From positions 46,902-110,901 of the forward strand of contig NZ_CAMYUE010000009.1 in the NCBI RefSeq assembly GCF_947301925.1: a stretch of DNA of 64,000 bases, written 5' to 3'. Every line of letters begins with the position of its first letter. Position 1 is the stretch's first letter. This document shows, piece after piece, positions 31,895-39,855 of this stretch. The DNA is from an uncultured Ruminococcus sp. GTDB lineage: Bacteria > Bacillota > Clostridia > Oscillospirales > Ruminococcaceae. A program made the position numbers and the translations under genes. The notes beneath the pieces are model-generated. The model was not told where the DNA came from. It saw only the letters and a list, made by a program, of their open reading frames with translations, and searched no databases.

Positions 31895-33517
31895 ATGAAA
31901 AAGAACAATACAACGGCGGCTGAAAAAAAGCCCCTTCCCAAGATACTGAAAAACAAATGGTACCTGTACATGACGGAGTTCTTTGCAGGTATGTCCGTAA
32001 TGGCCGTGGAGCTGGGCGCAAGCAGACTGCTGGCACCCTATTTCAGCTCCTCGCAGATAGTCTGGACAATAATAATCGGTACGATAATGATAGCCATGGC
32101 TCTGGGCAATATCTACGGCGGCAGAAGCGCCGACAAGAACCCCGATCCCGATAAGCTCTACGGCAGGATACTCGTTGCCGCCGTATGGATAGCGGCCGTT
32201 CCCTTCATCGGCAAGCTGGCTATCGCAGCCATTGCAGGTCTGCTGGTAGTCACCGTAAACACCAATTTCCTCATATGGGCAGCCTTCATCACCTGCATGG
32301 TGGTGTTCGTATATCCGCTTTTCCTCCTCGGAACAGTCACGCCCTCACTGGTAAAGTACACCGTGGACTCCCTTGACGACAGCGGCAGAACTGTGGGCAC
32401 TCTCGGAGCCGCAAACACCATAGGCTCCATAATAGGCACATTCGTCCCAACCTTCATCTCCATACCCGCCGTGGGAACCGCCGTCACCTTCCTTATCTTC
32501 GCAGGCATAATGCTTGTCATAGGACTGGTATACTTCATAAGCTCAAAGCGCGGCGCAGCAAAGACTGCCATAGCCTCTGCGCTTTTCATAGTCTGCTGCT
32601 TTGCCTCTCCCTCCATGGGCTTCGCCTTCTGGGAGAAGGGTCTCACCTATGAGGGCGAATCCGTATACAACTACCTGCAGGTCAAGGAGGACGAGGAGAA
32701 TACCTACCTCTCCACAAATGTGCTATTCGGAGTGCAGTCGGTATACGTCAAATCAGGCGAGCTCTCGGATATGTACTACGATTACGCAATGGCGGCTCCA
32801 CTTATGACGGAGTCCCCCGATACTGCGGATATTCTCGTTCTGGGCATGGGCACAGGCACCTACGCAAAACAGTGCATGAACTACTTCAGCGGCGCTGAGG
32901 CCGAGGGCGTGGAGATAGACGACAAAATAACCGACCTTGCACACAGGTATTTCGAGCTTCCCGAGGATATAAAGGTCACCACCTACGACGGCAGAGCCTT
33001 TCTTGCGGCCTGTGACAAAAAATACGACGTCATCATGGTGGACGCCTATCAGGACATCACTATCCCCTTCCAGATGTCCTCGGTGGAGTTCTTCACGCTG
33101 GTGAAAAAACACCTCAACGAAAACGGCGTCATGGTGGTGAATATGAATATGCGCTCCGACAGCTCCGACAGTATCAACAATTACCTGGCGGACACTATCT
33201 CGTCGGTATTCGCCAACGTATATACCGCCGATGTGGACTTCTCCTCCAACCGAGAGCTTTTCGCCTCGGATAACGGCGGTATGACGGAGCTTCTCGCCAG
33301 AAATACCGAAGCCCTCACACAGGACGACCTCATCCGCATGATGAATGTGGTGCAGTCAAAGCTTGTCCCATATGAGGCGGGAGACCGCATACTCACCGAT
33401 GACAAGGCTCCCGTGGAGCTCCTGGGCATGAAGGTCATCGACGATATCATTCAGGAGGAGCTTGTGTACTACAAGAAGGCCTTCAAGGAAAAAGGCATAC
33501 GCGGACTCCTTGAATGA
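31895..33517 (+). CDS. Fused MFS-like/spermidine synthase family protein
   Basis: 540 residues from the ATG five bases after GGAG; the earlier ATG overlaps that RBS. The N-terminal half holds about seven hydrophobic segments (ELGASRLLAPYFSSSQIVWT, VYPLFLLGTVTPSLVKYTVD, GTLGAANTIGSIIGTFVPTF). The C-terminal half is a spermidine-synthase-type methyltransferase fold (DILVLGMGTGTYAKQCMNYF, EGVEIDDKITDLAHRYF, YDGRAFLAACDKKYDVIMVDAY). Membrane-fused members are rarely characterised; aminopropyl transfer is a family guess, and the Asp pair of true enzymes was not verified. Own terminator follows. Confidence 0.85.
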   Translation: MKKNNTTAAEKKPLPKILKNKWYLYMTEFFAGMSVMAVELGASRLLAPYFSSSQIVWTIIIGTIMIAMALGNIYGGRSADKNPDPDKLYGRILVAAVWIAAVPFIGKLAIAAIAGLLVVTVNTNFLIWAAFITCMVVFVYPLFLLGTVTPSLVKYTVDSLDDSGRTVGTLGAANTIGSIIGTFVPTFISIPAVGTAVTFLIFAGIMLVIGLVYFISSKRGAAKTAIASALFIVCCFASPSMGFAFWEKGLTYEGESVYNYLQVKEDEENTYLSTNVLFGVQSVYVKSGELSDMYYDYAMAAPLMTESPDTADILVLGMGTGTYAKQCMNYFSGAEAEGVEIDDKITDLAHRYFELPEDIKVTTYDGRAFLAACDKKYDVIMVDAYQDITIPFQMSSVEFFTLVKKHLNENGVMVVNMNMRSDSSDSINNYLADTISSVFANVYTADVDFSSNRELFASDNGGMTELLARNTEALTQDDLIRMMNVVQSKLVPYEAGDRILTDDKAPVELLGMKVIDDIIQEELVYYKKAFKEKGIRGLLE

Positions 33518-33530
33518 ACAGGATATACAG

Positions 33531-33562
33531 AACTGCCGCCGGTACAAGGCGGCAGTTTTTTT
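33531..33562 (+). terminator. Terminator of fused spermidine synthase gene
   Basis: AACTGCCGCC (33531-33540) with GGCGGCAGTT (33548-33557), then a T run. Confidence 0.92.
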
Positions 33563-33651
33563 GCTCAGGCGGATGACTATTCTGCCTGTTTATGATATCA
33601 TTTAATTACGGATACACATTTTGTCCGAAAACTTTTAAGAGAGATGTTTTT

Positions 33652-35082
33652 ATGAAAGGTCTATTAAAAAAAGCAGCGGGAACCTTGCTTGCTATTGTGC
33701 TTTTGGGAGGCGCGCTGCCTGCGAAAAATGCAAATGTTAAGCCAAATATGACCGCAATGGCTGCAATCAGATATGTAGAAGCCTCAGAAACTATCACAAT
33801 ACCCGAGAATATATATGTATCTGTTCCGGGTGTTGGACCAACAGGTGAAATTATTTATCCGGATAAAACCCAATATGGAACTCACTTCAAAATTGCAGCT
33901 GATAAGGATATTTTTAATGAAAGTATTTGGCTATATAGGAGCGAATACGTATCTTATGGTGCCAAAGTATCCTCTTTAGACGGTACAATAATAACTCGTA
34001 TAGATTTGAAACGCAAAGGTAATGATGGTATACCCGAGGTAGGTAATGGAGTATTATCTGAAGCTTATGGAAATGTTTTTAAATTTACGGGTATAAATGA
34101 CACTTATGCCAGACTGGGCTGCACGGGTGAATATGGTAACTCCTGTTATATCAGCGAAGTTACGATATATTATGAAACACCAGTAATACCTGAATTCACC
34201 AAAAACTCAATGACACTGGGCGGCGCTATAAGCCTTAATTTCTATGCCGACCTTTCAATCATTCCGGAAGAAAATCAGCCCTATTCCTACGTTGAATTCG
34301 AGGTAAACGGCAAGAAGCAGACAGCAGAATTCGACCCCGACAAAATGAACAGCGATAAGACTGCCTACGGCTTTACCTGTATGCTGGATTCGGTCTCCAT
34401 GGCCGATGATGTAAAGGCTACCCTTTATTACTACGACGATGAAGGCGAGGAGCAGACCATTACCACCACAGCCACCGCGGAATCCTACCTGAATAAGTTC
34501 GACGAGAGCGACGGTGAAAAGCTCTGGGGACTTATCAGCTCCATAAATGACTACGGCTACTATATGCAGCAGTACCTCTCCGTTCATTCGGGAAAACCCT
34601 GGACTCTCGGCACCGAACATAAGGCAATGGGAAAATGCTGCAAAAAGGCTCTCGACTACAGAAAAAACTTCGATATGTACCAGACAGAACTGGGCAAGAA
34701 AGCAAAAGTCAAGAACATCGTTACCGCCGACCTGAGCAATATCGGATATGCTCTCACTATTGACGCCGATACCTCACTGGTGTTCACTATCAGACCGCAG
34801 GAATCCTATAAGGGCAGCGTTGCCGTGACTGTTGACGGCAAGAAATACACTCCCAAAAAGGTGGGCACGAACTATCAGGTAACTATTCCGGGCATTTCTG
34901 CTCATAAGCTTGGCGATAACCACACTGTAACAGTCAAGACCACCAACGGCACTTCTACATTCAAGGCTTCAGCCCTGTCCTATGCCAACGACGCATTCAA
35001 CAACCCTTATGATAACAGTGAGAAGTACGCTATGTGCGCTCTTTACGATTACTACAAGGCAGCTATAAACTATATTGGTTAA
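33652..35082 (+). CDS. Mosaic secreted protein of unknown function
   Basis: 476 residues from the ATG of MKGLLKKAAGTLL; an upstream in-frame ATG would add 20 hydrophilic residues before the signal peptide. Signal peptide (LLAIVLLGGALPA) followed by an NVKPNMTAMAA stretch. Residues about 40-180 form one domain of A/T-rich codon use. From about 182 (KNSMTLGGAISLNFYADLSI) codon use turns G/C-rich, and the protein continues with a beta-rich region seen in many clostridial extracellular proteins (YVEFEVNGKKQTAEF, VAVTVDGKKYTPKKV). The two halves seem joined from different sources. No catalytic motif found. Confidence 0.7.
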   Translation: MKGLLKKAAGTLLAIVLLGGALPAKNANVKPNMTAMAAIRYVEASETITIPENIYVSVPGVGPTGEIIYPDKTQYGTHFKIAADKDIFNESIWLYRSEYVSYGAKVSSLDGTIITRIDLKRKGNDGIPEVGNGVLSEAYGNVFKFTGINDTYARLGCTGEYGNSCYISEVTIYYETPVIPEFTKNSMTLGGAISLNFYADLSIIPEENQPYSYVEFEVNGKKQTAEFDPDKMNSDKTAYGFTCMLDSVSMADDVKATLYYYDDEGEEQTITTTATAESYLNKFDESDGEKLWGLISSINDYGYYMQQYLSVHSGKPWTLGTEHKAMGKCCKKALDYRKNFDMYQTELGKKAKVKNIVTADLSNIGYALTIDADTSLVFTIRPQESYKGSVAVTVDGKKYTPKKVGTNYQVTIPGISAHKLGDNHTVTVKTTNGTSTFKASALSYANDAFNNPYDNSEKYAMCALYDYYKAAINYIG

Positions 35083-35090
35083 TAACAATA

Positions 35091-35117
35091 ACGGCAGTCC
35101 CCATGGGCTGCCGTTTT
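35091..35117 (+). terminator. Terminator of mosaic secreted-protein gene
   Basis: ACGGCAGTCC (35091-35100) with GGGCTGCCGT (35105-35114), loop CCAT, then T-rich. Confidence 0.85.
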
Positions 35118-35126
35118 CTTATGCTA

Positions 35127-35155
35127 TTGACTTTTTTCGCTCAATAGGATATAAT
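35127..35155 (+). promoter_or_regulatory. Sigma-A promoter of membrane protein-cyclophilin operon
   Basis: TTGACT (35127-35132), 17-base spacer, TATAAT (35150-35155). Confidence 0.88.
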
Positions 35156-35197
35156 AATATAAACTGTTTTCAGCAAGGCTGAGGAAAGGAGAACAAT

Positions 35198-35644
35198 ATG
35201 GAGGATAAAGGCAGGATAATCTCACTGCTTATAGCCGCAGCGGTCTGCATACTCATTATCATTGCAACAAGATCATGCGTGACAAGCGCTATACAGGCAC
35301 AGAAGGAAGCCAGGGAACACACTACCGAGTCCACTGCTCAGTTCCATCTCATAACTGATCCGCCTGTAACCGGTCAGCTTGAGCCTCCTTCCCTCATCGA
35401 GACTACTACCGAGCGCCAGTATGAAACTGTTACAAATATTCTCGGCAAGGTGATCGAGACCATACCGGTCACATCTCCCGAGGAAGCTAATATGCCTACC
35501 ACCACACTGTCCATAATAGACGAATACAGACGCAATTCCAAAAAGTACAACGACGACAGCTCAGGCGGAGAAGAGGTTCAGGAGCCTCAGACCACCACAG
35601 AGTATATCGAGCCCAAAATGGACTTCACTCTGGTGATAGACTAA
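35198..35644 (+). CDS. Small membrane-anchored Thr-rich protein
   Basis: 148 residues: an N-terminal hydrophobic helix (ISLLIAAAVCILIIIATR, about 8-25), then a Thr/Glu/Pro-rich extracytoplasmic segment with many TTT clusters and no recognised domain. RBS AAAGGAG. The cyclophilin gene starts 13 bases after its stop, so the two are cotranscribed. Function unknown. Confidence 0.65.
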   Translation: MEDKGRIISLLIAAAVCILIIIATRSCVTSAIQAQKEAREHTTESTAQFHLITDPPVTGQLEPPSLIETTTERQYETVTNILGKVIETIPVTSPEEANMPTTTLSIIDEYRRNSKKYNDDSSGGEEVQEPQTTTEYIEPKMDFTLVID

Positions 35645-35657
35645 AGGAGGAAAAATA

Positions 35658-36128
35658 ATGGTAATCATTGAAATGGAAAACGGAAAGAAGATCAAGATAG
35701 AGCTCTATCCCGATATAGCTCCCATATCATGCGAAAACTTTGAAAAGCTTGTGAAGCAGGGCTTTTACGACGGACTCACCTTCCACAGAGTTATCCCCGG
35801 CTTTATGATACAGGGCGGCTGCCCCAACGGTACAGGCACAGGCGGTCCCGGCTGGCATATCAAGGGCGAGTTTGCTGCAAACGGCGTTAAGAACGACCTG
35901 AAGCACACAAGAGGCGTACTCTCAATGGCTCGTTCAATGATGCCCGATTCCGCAGGCTCCCAGTTCTTCATCATGCACGAGGACGCTCCTCACCTTGACG
36001 GCAACTATGCCGCTTTCGGCAAGGTAGTTGAGGGCATGGAGGTTGTTGACGAGATCGCAGAGTGCGAGACAGACTACAGCGACAAGCCTGTAACTCCTCA
36101 GATAATGAAGAAAGTAACTATCGAATAA
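35658..36128 (+). CDS. ppiB: Peptidyl-prolyl cis-trans isomerase, cyclophilin type
   Basis: 156 residues, a minimal cytoplasmic cyclophilin without signal peptide. Active-site stretches are present: GLTFHRVIPGFMIQGGCPNG (catalytic Arg), GVLSMARSMMPDSAGSQFFI and HLDGNYAAFGKVVEGMEVVD. It speeds proline isomerisation in protein folding. Strong RBS AAAGGAGG. Second gene of a two-gene operon. Confidence 0.95.
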   Translation: MVIIEMENGKKIKIELYPDIAPISCENFEKLVKQGFYDGLTFHRVIPGFMIQGGCPNGTGTGGPGWHIKGEFAANGVKNDLKHTRGVLSMARSMMPDSAGSQFFIMHEDAPHLDGNYAAFGKVVEGMEVVDEIAECETDYSDKPVTPQIMKKVTIE

Positions 36129-36139
36129 TAAAACAAACA

Positions 36140-36170
36140 ACAGCCGCAGGGTTATGCCTGCGGCTGTTTT
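36140..36170. terminator. Terminator between cyclophilin and asnB
   Basis: ACAGCCGCAGG (36140-36150) with CCTGCGGCTGT (36157-36167), then T4. The same stem arms recur at 58263 and 62083. Confidence 0.85.
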
Positions 36171-36189
36171 CATTTTATAAGACGTATAA

Positions 36190-37770
36190 TCATTTACCGC
36201 TCTCGCCGTAGTTGGAGAGAACTCTTGCGGAGGGGTCGTTTACGTTGCAGCCCTCCCACTCCTTGTTGGGCATCCAGAAATCAACGATCATGCCGCTGTT
36301 GTCAGGGTAATACTTCTCGAAGATCTCGCGGTACAGCAGCGACTCCTTGGTGAAGGGCTTGGCGTGATCGTATTTCGTGCAGAGGAGCTCGAACTCCTCG
36401 TCCGAATAATGCTTTTCGGCGTATTCCTTGAGATAGTCCACCATCGAGTGTCCCACAGCGTCGGAAAAGGCAGCCTTTTCACGGTAGAGGATATCATGGG
36501 GCAGATAGTCCCCCTCAAAGGCATGGCGAAGCAGATACTTTCCCTTGTTGTACTTGTTCAGCTTCATCTCGGGATCTATGGCCATAACGTACTTCACGAA
36601 GTCAAGGTCGCCGAAGGGCACTCTCGCTTCCAGTGAATTTACGGATATACAGCGGTCCGCACGGAGAACGTCATACATATGGAGCTCATGGACACGCTTT
36701 ACGGACTCTGCCTGAAAAGCCTCGGCAGAGGGAGCAAAATCCGTGTACTTATAGCCGAAGAGCTCGTCGGATATCTCGCCTGTCAGCAGTACGCGGATAT
36801 CAGTCTGCTCGTGTATTCCCTTGCACAGCAGATACATACCCATGCTTGCGCGGATAGTGGTGATATCGTAGGTACCGAGAAGGTGTATTACGTCTTCAAG
36901 AGCGTTTATAACATCGTCGCTGGTCATGATTATCTCAGTGTGGTCGCTGCCGATGTAGTCCGCCACCTGCTTTGCGTATTTCAGGTCGATAGCGTCGGTG
37001 TTCATGCCGATGGCAAATGTGCGGATCGGCTTGTCGCTCTCACGCTGTGCAATGGCGCAGACAAGGGAGGAGTCCAGACCGCCCGAAAGCAGGAAGCCCA
37101 CCTTTGCGTCGGCGTCAAGACGCTTTTTCACGCCTGCCACAAGCTTGTCATGGATATTTCCGCACACCGTTTCAAGGTCGTCGTGTATCACCTCGTCAAC
37201 CGCCGTTATATCGCAGTAGCAGTGGAACTTGCCGTCCTTATAATAGTGTCCGGGAGGAAAGGGCTTTATCTCCTTGCAGAACCTGACCAGATTCTTCGGC
37301 TCGCTGGCAAATGCCATTGTGCCGTCCTCGTCAAAGCCGTAGTAAAGCGGTCGTATGCCTATGGGATCACGGGCGGCAATGAACTGCCTCTCCGTGCTGT
37401 CGTATATCACGCAGGCAAATTCTGCGTCCAGCATTGCGAACATATCAGTGCCGTACTCCCTGTACAGCGGCAGTATGATCTCACAGTCGCTGTCGCTCCT
37501 GAATACATAGCCCATATCAATGAGCTTGTCTCTCAGCGGGCGGAAGCCGTACAGCTCGCCGTTGCAGACTGCAAAGTCTCCGTCAAGCTCAAAGGGCTGC
37601 ATTCCCTCGGGAGTAAGTCCCATTATGGAAAGCCTCTGAAAGCCAAGGATACCGTCGGGCACCTTTATTATCCTCTGGTCGTCGGGACCGCGTGATACAG
37701 TCGCCTTCAGTCCCTCCATGACCTTTCCTGTACCGCCGCTGACGCCGCAGTATGCCATTATTGTACACAT
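36190..37770 (-). CDS. asnB: Asparagine synthase (glutamine-hydrolysing)
   Basis: 526 residues. Cys2 (MCTIMAYCGVSGG) is the N-terminal nucleophile of the glutaminase domain, with VSRGPDDQR and AVCNGELYGF. The synthetase domain has the ATP PP-loop VGFLLSGGLDSSLV and LLTGEISDELFGYKYT. It makes asparagine from aspartate, ATP and glutamine. Last gene of the minus-strand nitrogen operon, 60 bases after purF. Confidence 0.95.
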   Translation of the reverse strand: MCTIMAYCGVSGGTGKVMEGLKATVSRGPDDQRIIKVPDGILGFQRLSIMGLTPEGMQPFELDGDFAVCNGELYGFRPLRDKLIDMGYVFRSDSDCEIILPLYREYGTDMFAMLDAEFACVIYDSTERQFIAARDPIGIRPLYYGFDEDGTMAFASEPKNLVRFCKEIKPFPPGHYYKDGKFHCYCDITAVDEVIHDDLETVCGNIHDKLVAGVKKRLDADAKVGFLLSGGLDSSLVCAIAQRESDKPIRTFAIGMNTDAIDLKYAKQVADYIGSDHTEIIMTSDDVINALEDVIHLLGTYDITTIRASMGMYLLCKGIHEQTDIRVLLTGEISDELFGYKYTDFAPSAEAFQAESVKRVHELHMYDVLRADRCISVNSLEARVPFGDLDFVKYVMAIDPEMKLNKYNKGKYLLRHAFEGDYLPHDILYREKAAFSDAVGHSMVDYLKEYAEKHYSDEEFELLCTKYDHAKPFTKESLLYREIFEKYYPDNSGMIVDFWMPNKEWEGCNVNDPSARVLSNYGESGK

Positions 37771-37830
37771 AGTTTATCACTCCGAATAATAGGTTTAGTA
37801 TACACTGCACATCGCCTTTGATGTGCATAT

Positions 37831-39252
37831 TTATCTGTGTATTTTTTCGTCAAATTTATTTTTATAGCCTGCTCCTGAAGTATCCACAGGATATTCTCCC
37901 GTAAAGCAGCCATTGCAGCAGCCGAACCTGTTGTCCACAAGATCGCCCAGACATTCCCCGGGCAGGTATGCAAGGCTGTCGGCTCCGATATACCTTGCTA
38001 TCTCATCAGTAGAGCTGCACTTTCCCGCAATGAGATTCTCCTCGGAATCTATATCCGTTCCGAAGTAGCAGGAGTGCAGAAAGGGCGGCGAGGATATGCG
38101 GACGTGTACCTCCTTTGCCCCTGCCTCACGGAGAAGCCGCACGATACGGGCGCTGGTAGTGCCGCGTACTATGGAGTCGTCTATCATTATGACGCGCTTG
38201 CCGCAGACGCTTTCGCGGACTGCGTTCAGCTTTATCTTTACTGCATTCTCGCGCTGATCCTGCTGAGGCTGTATAAAGCTCCTGCCGATGTACTTGTTCT
38301 TGATGAAGCCGATACCGTAAGGGATACCGCTTGCGTTTGCATAGCCCAGAGCCGCGTCAAGTCCCGAATCGGGAACTCCTATGACTATATCAGCCTCCAC
38401 GGGGCTGTACCTGGCAAGGAGCTCGCCTGCCTTCAGCCTTGCATGGTGGACCGATATTCCCTCTATGACAGAGTCGGGACGGGCAAAGTAGATGTATTCA
38501 AAAATACAGATATGCTTCTTTTGGCAGCAGTTGGTGGTTATGGAGCGCAGTCCGTCCTTGTCTATGACCACTATCTCCCCCGCTTCCACGTCGCGGATAA
38601 AATCGGCTCCCACCGTTTCCAGTGCGCAGGACTCGGAAGCCACAACATAGGCGCCGTCGTGAGTTTTTCCTATACACAGCGGACGGAAGCCGTCAGGGTC
38701 GCGGAAGGCCACAAGCTTTGTGGCTGTCATGAGTATGCAGGAATAAGCTCCCCTGATGAACGGCATAGCGCGTTCAACAGCCTGCTCCGTAGAGCTGCTG
38801 GTGAGACGCTCGCGGACTATGGAATAGGCTATGGCCTCTGTGTCTGAGGTGCCGTGGAATATGGCGCCCGACATCTCAAAGGAGCGGCGCAGCTCCGCCG
38901 CATTGACGAGATTTCCGTTGTGGACAAGAGCCATATTGCCCTTGATATGACGTATAACAAGAGGCTGGATATTATTGTGGCTGTGACCTCCCGTTGTTGA
39001 ATAGCGGACGTGTCCCACAGCCATGTTCCCGCAGCCAAGCTTGTCCAGCTCCTCGCGGGTGAACACCTCGGAAACGAGACCGTCTGCACGTTTATGACGG
39101 AATATGCCGTCGTCGCAGACCGTTATGCCGCAGCTCTCCTGACCTCTGTGCTGGAGAGCATACAGACCGAAATATACAGAAGCAGCCACATTGGCTGTTT
39201 TATTCTCAAAAATGCCGAAAACTCCGCATTCTTCGTGTATCGTGTCAAACAT
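37831..39252 (-). CDS. purF: Amidophosphoribosyltransferase
   Basis: 473 residues. A short propeptide precedes nucleophile Cys9 (MFDTIHEECGVFGIF). Glutaminase motifs GLYALQHRGQESCGI and VGHVRYSTTGG; the PRPP loop is KRVIMIDDSIVRGTTSARIV. Cys residues in NCCQKKHICIF, FLHSCYFG and FGCCNGCFTG fit the [4Fe-4S] cluster of Bacillus-type PurF. It commits PRPP and glutamine to purines. Unusually it sits with gltBD and an ANTAR regulator, not in a pur operon. Confidence 0.95.
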   Translation of the reverse strand: MFDTIHEECGVFGIFENKTANVAASVYFGLYALQHRGQESCGITVCDDGIFRHKRADGLVSEVFTREELDKLGCGNMAVGHVRYSTTGGHSHNNIQPLVIRHIKGNMALVHNGNLVNAAELRRSFEMSGAIFHGTSDTEAIAYSIVRERLTSSSTEQAVERAMPFIRGAYSCILMTATKLVAFRDPDGFRPLCIGKTHDGAYVVASESCALETVGADFIRDVEAGEIVVIDKDGLRSITTNCCQKKHICIFEYIYFARPDSVIEGISVHHARLKAGELLARYSPVEADIVIGVPDSGLDAALGYANASGIPYGIGFIKNKYIGRSFIQPQQDQRENAVKIKLNAVRESVCGKRVIMIDDSIVRGTTSARIVRLLREAGAKEVHVRISSPPFLHSCYFGTDIDSEENLIAGKCSSTDEIARYIGADSLAYLPGECLGDLVDNRFGCCNGCFTGEYPVDTSGAGYKNKFDEKIHR

Positions 39253-39261
39253 TCCGCACCT

Positions 39262-39843
39262 CTAAAGATACTGCTCGCTGAGCTTGTCGATTATGGCAAG
39301 AGCGGCGATGCTTTTCTTTTTCCGCTTGTTCATGGCGTACTGCTCGATATAGGCGTGTGCCTCGCTCTCGGTCATGTCCTTGTACTCCATGAGCATGAAC
39401 TTGGCCTTGTCAATGGTCTGTATCTCGTTGATCTTTTCCTCAAGACGGGCATTTCTGAGATACAGCTCGGCGGAGCGGTTCACCGCTATGTCCACCGTCC
39501 TGACTATCTGATACAGGATAGTCCTGCTGAACGGCTTGCCAACGATGATGACTCCCGCTTTTTCGGCACGCTCGCTTATCTTTTCGGCAGCCTCTGCCTT
39601 TATGAGCAGTATGCAGTTCGCCGTGGTGTTTTCGGTGACGTACTCGGCAAATTCTACTCCCGATTCGTCCATAAGCGGCGAATTTATCATTACAAGCTCG
39701 GTCATTATATCGGATTCAAGAAGTGTTTTCGCCTGATATGCCGATTCGACTATCTTCGGAGCGCATTTGAACGATCCGCGGAGGAAATCAAGCAGAGCTT
39801 CGGAAGCAGACTTGCTGCTTGAAACTACAAGGATCTTTTCCAA
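39262..39843 (-). CDS. ANTAR-domain RNA-binding antiterminator with degenerate receiver
   Basis: 193 residues from a TTG start after GGAGGTTC. The N-terminal half has the receiver fold, but the acidic pair is SSS (KILVVSSSKSA) and the phospho-acceptor site is Asn54 (LVMINSPLMDESG), while the Lys of VGKPFS stays. The C-terminal ANTAR domain (about 130-190) is a three-helix RNA-binding unit (EEKINEIQTIDKAKFMLMEY, MTESEAHAYIEQYAMNKRKK). ANTAR proteins bind leader hairpins and stop intrinsic termination. Here it is encoded inside the operon whose leader, like that of amt, carries such a terminator. Phosphorylation control looks lost. Confidence 0.9.
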   Translation of the reverse strand: MEKILVVSSSKSASEALLDFLRGSFKCAPKIVESAYQAKTLLESDIMTELVMINSPLMDESGVEFAEYVTENTTANCILLIKAEAAEKISERAEKAGVIIVGKPFSRTILYQIVRTVDIAVNRSAELYLRNARLEEKINEIQTIDKAKFMLMEYKDMTESEAHAYIEQYAMNKRKKKSIAALAIIDKLSEQYL

Positions 39844-39855
39844 AATGAACCTCCA

